Source: Thermoleophilia bacterium
GTDB taxonomy: Bacteria; Actinomycetota; Thermoleophilia; Gaiellales; SKUG01
Direction of reading: 5' to 3'
Assembly: GCA_025964405.1 (NCBI GenBank)
Contig: JAOPYW010000141.1
Span: 1 to 5,946, forward strand
Length of the DNA stretch: 5,946 nucleotides
A program made the translations under genes and the position numbers. Below, piece after piece: positions 4,695 through 5,946 of the stretch (positions within the stretch are counted from its first letter, which is position 1; every line of letters starts with the position of its first letter). The notes beneath the pieces were generated by a model that was not told the DNA's origin, made no database searches, and worked only from the letters and a program-made list of their open reading frames with translations.

Positions 4695-5946
4695 ATGACC
4701 GCCGACTCCCGCACCACCAGCGACCAGATCACCGTGACCGCGCCCTTCGACGGGCGCGAGCTCGGCTCGGTGCCCAGGTGCACCGCCGACCAGGTGCAGG
4801 GCGAGATCGGCATCGCACACGAGGCCCTGGGCACGCCCCACGCGCCGCATGAGCGTGCCGCCGTGCTCGATCGTGCGGTGGAGCTGCTGACGCAGCGACA
4901 CGAGCAATTCGCCCAGTGCATCTGCGGGGAGGCCGGCAAGCCGATCACGCTCGCCCGTGCAGAGGTCGACCGGGCCCTCGACACGCTCCGGTTCAGCGCG
5001 GTGGAGGCGCGCACGCTCGTGGGGCAGGTCGTGCCGATGGCGGCGACGGCCACCGGCGCGGTCGCGACCGGGTTCACCCTCCGCCTGCCCATCGGGGTCG
5101 TGGCGGCGATCACGCCGTTCAACTTCCCGCTCAACCTGAGCCTGCACAAGCTGGCGCCGGCGATCGCTGCCGGGTGTCCGATCGTGCACAAGCCCGCGAG
5201 TTCGACGCCGCTGACTGCGGTGCTGCTGCGCGACCTGCTGATCGATGCAGGCCTGCCGCCCGAGCGCCTCCGCCTCGTCACCGGCAGCGGCGGTGACGTC
5301 GGCGACGCGCTCGCGACCGATCCGCGCGTACGACACCTGAGCTTCACCGGATCGAGCGAGGTGGGGTGGCAGCTGCCCAAGCGCGTGCACCGCGCCCGCG
5401 TGTCACTCGAGCTCGGCAACTCGACCCCCCTGCTGGTCTTCGACGACGCCGACCTCGACGCGGTTGCGAGCGCCGTCGCCGCCCATGGCTACGGATACGC
5501 GGGCCAGTCGTGCATCTCGGTGCAGCGCGTGCTGGTCGACCGGTCGATCTACGGTGACGTGCTCGAACGCCTGACGACGGCCGTCGGCGACGTGGTCTTC
5601 GGCGATCCCGCGCGCGATGACGTCGTGGCCGGCCCGGTGATCGACGAAGGCGCCCGCGACAAGGTGCTCGGGCTGCTGCGCGAGGCGGAGGCCGCGGGCG
5701 CGCGTCGGCTCGTCGGCGGCGACCACGACGGCAACGTCATCGCTCCCACCCTGCTCGCCGATGTCGATCCCGCACTCGCGGTGAGTTGTCAGGAGCTGTT
5801 CGGCCCGGCCGTCGTCGTGACGCCGTTCGATGGTGAGGCGCAGGCGATCGAGTACGCCAACGGCACGCCGTACGGACTGCAGGCGGGCGCGTTCACGAAC
5901 GACCTGCCGCGCGCGCTGCGACTGGCGGAGCAGCTCACCTTCGGCG
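4695..5946 (+). CDS. NAD(P)-dependent aldehyde dehydrogenase (3' truncated by the window)
   Basis: The frame opens at the ATG at 4695 and runs off the window after 417 residues; about 50-70 residues of a typical 470-490-residue enzyme are missing. It is a soluble ALDH-superfamily enzyme that oxidises an aldehyde to the acid with NAD+ or NADP+. Visible motifs are ITPFNFPLNLSLHKLAPA with oxyanion-hole N143; HKPAS with cofactor-binding K166; FTGSSEVG (217-224), the Rossmann glycine motif; LELGNSTP with general-base E239; GYAGQSCISVQRV with nucleophile C273; and QELFGP with E367 and F369. The spacing from E239 to C273 is 34, as in ALDH2. FTGSSEVG and GQSCISVQRV resemble lactaldehyde- and succinate-semialdehyde-dehydrogenase-like groups, but substrate cannot be assigned. 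The usual ELGGNSP reads ELGNSTP here. The gene starts 28 bases after the PAP2 stop, with no evident functional link to it. Confidence 0.93.
   Translation, partial: MTADSRTTSDQITVTAPFDGRELGSVPRCTADQVQGEIGIAHEALGTPHAPHERAAVLDRAVELLTQRHEQFAQCICGEAGKPITLARAEVDRALDTLRFSAVEARTLVGQVVPMAATATGAVATGFTLRLPIGVVAAITPFNFPLNLSLHKLAPAIAAGCPIVHKPASSTPLTAVLLRDLLIDAGLPPERLRLVTGSGGDVGDALATDPRVRHLSFTGSSEVGWQLPKRVHRARVSLELGNSTPLLVFDDADLDAVASAVAAHGYGYAGQSCISVQRVLVDRSIYGDVLERLTTAVGDVVFGDPARDDVVAGPVIDEGARDKVLGLLREAEAAGARRLVGGDHDGNVIAPTLLADVDPALAVSCQELFGPAVVVTPFDGEAQAIEYANGTPYGLQAGAFTNDLPRALRLAEQLTFG

Noticed and set aside
3572..5419. A 615-residue minus-strand frame spanning the PAP2 and dehydrogenase genes
   Set aside because: It crosses two well-supported genes and their intergenic gap, with low-complexity Arg/Ala/Glu-rich content; it is a high-GC shadow frame.

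Overview
The window is a gene-dense, very GC-rich bacterial chromosomal segment with all genes on the + strand. Strong G/C bias at third codon positions, an actinobacterial-type PcrA/UvrD helicase with a C-terminal Tudor-like domain, and start codons placed six bases after -10-like hexamers all suggest a high-GC actinobacterium-like organism, possibly a deep lineage such as Acidimicrobiia. The placement is inference; there is no rRNA or other phylogenetic marker to settle it. I see no tRNA or rRNA gene, CRISPR array, insertion sequence, attachment site or sign of recent transfer.

Layout: (1) 1-560, the 3' end of an unrecognised gene with an acidic Gly/Asp low-complexity insert. (2) 610-3090, a complete PcrA/UvrD-type DNA helicase. 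(3) 3091-3202, an intergenic region with a tandem 11-bp direct repeat resembling an actinobacterial PHO box, a -10-like hexamer and a good Shine-Dalgarno. (4) 3203-3448, an 81-residue single-pass membrane protein that I do not recognise. (5) 3449-3520, a GC-rich hairpin followed by a -10-like hexamer. (6) 3521-4666, a polytopic membrane protein of the PAP2/Aur1-like phosphatase-phosphotransferase superfamily. (7) 4695 to the window end, an NAD(P)-dependent aldehyde dehydrogenase missing its C-terminus.

The genes do not form an obvious single pathway. Helicase, PAP2 protein and aldehyde dehydrogenase each seem to have their own start-proximal promoter, so they are probably separate or partly overlapping transcription units that merely share a direction. 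The one plausible functional link is phosphate: a PHO-box-like element precedes the small membrane protein, which sits just upstream of a lipid-phosphate-type enzyme.

Most of the window is ordinary housekeeping or metabolic sequence. The points worth a second look are the PHO-box-like repeat with its small membrane protein, the repeated hexamer-N6-start architecture that suggests leaderless transcription, and residue variations in the helicase and the dehydrogenase. I found no convincing new multi-gene system.
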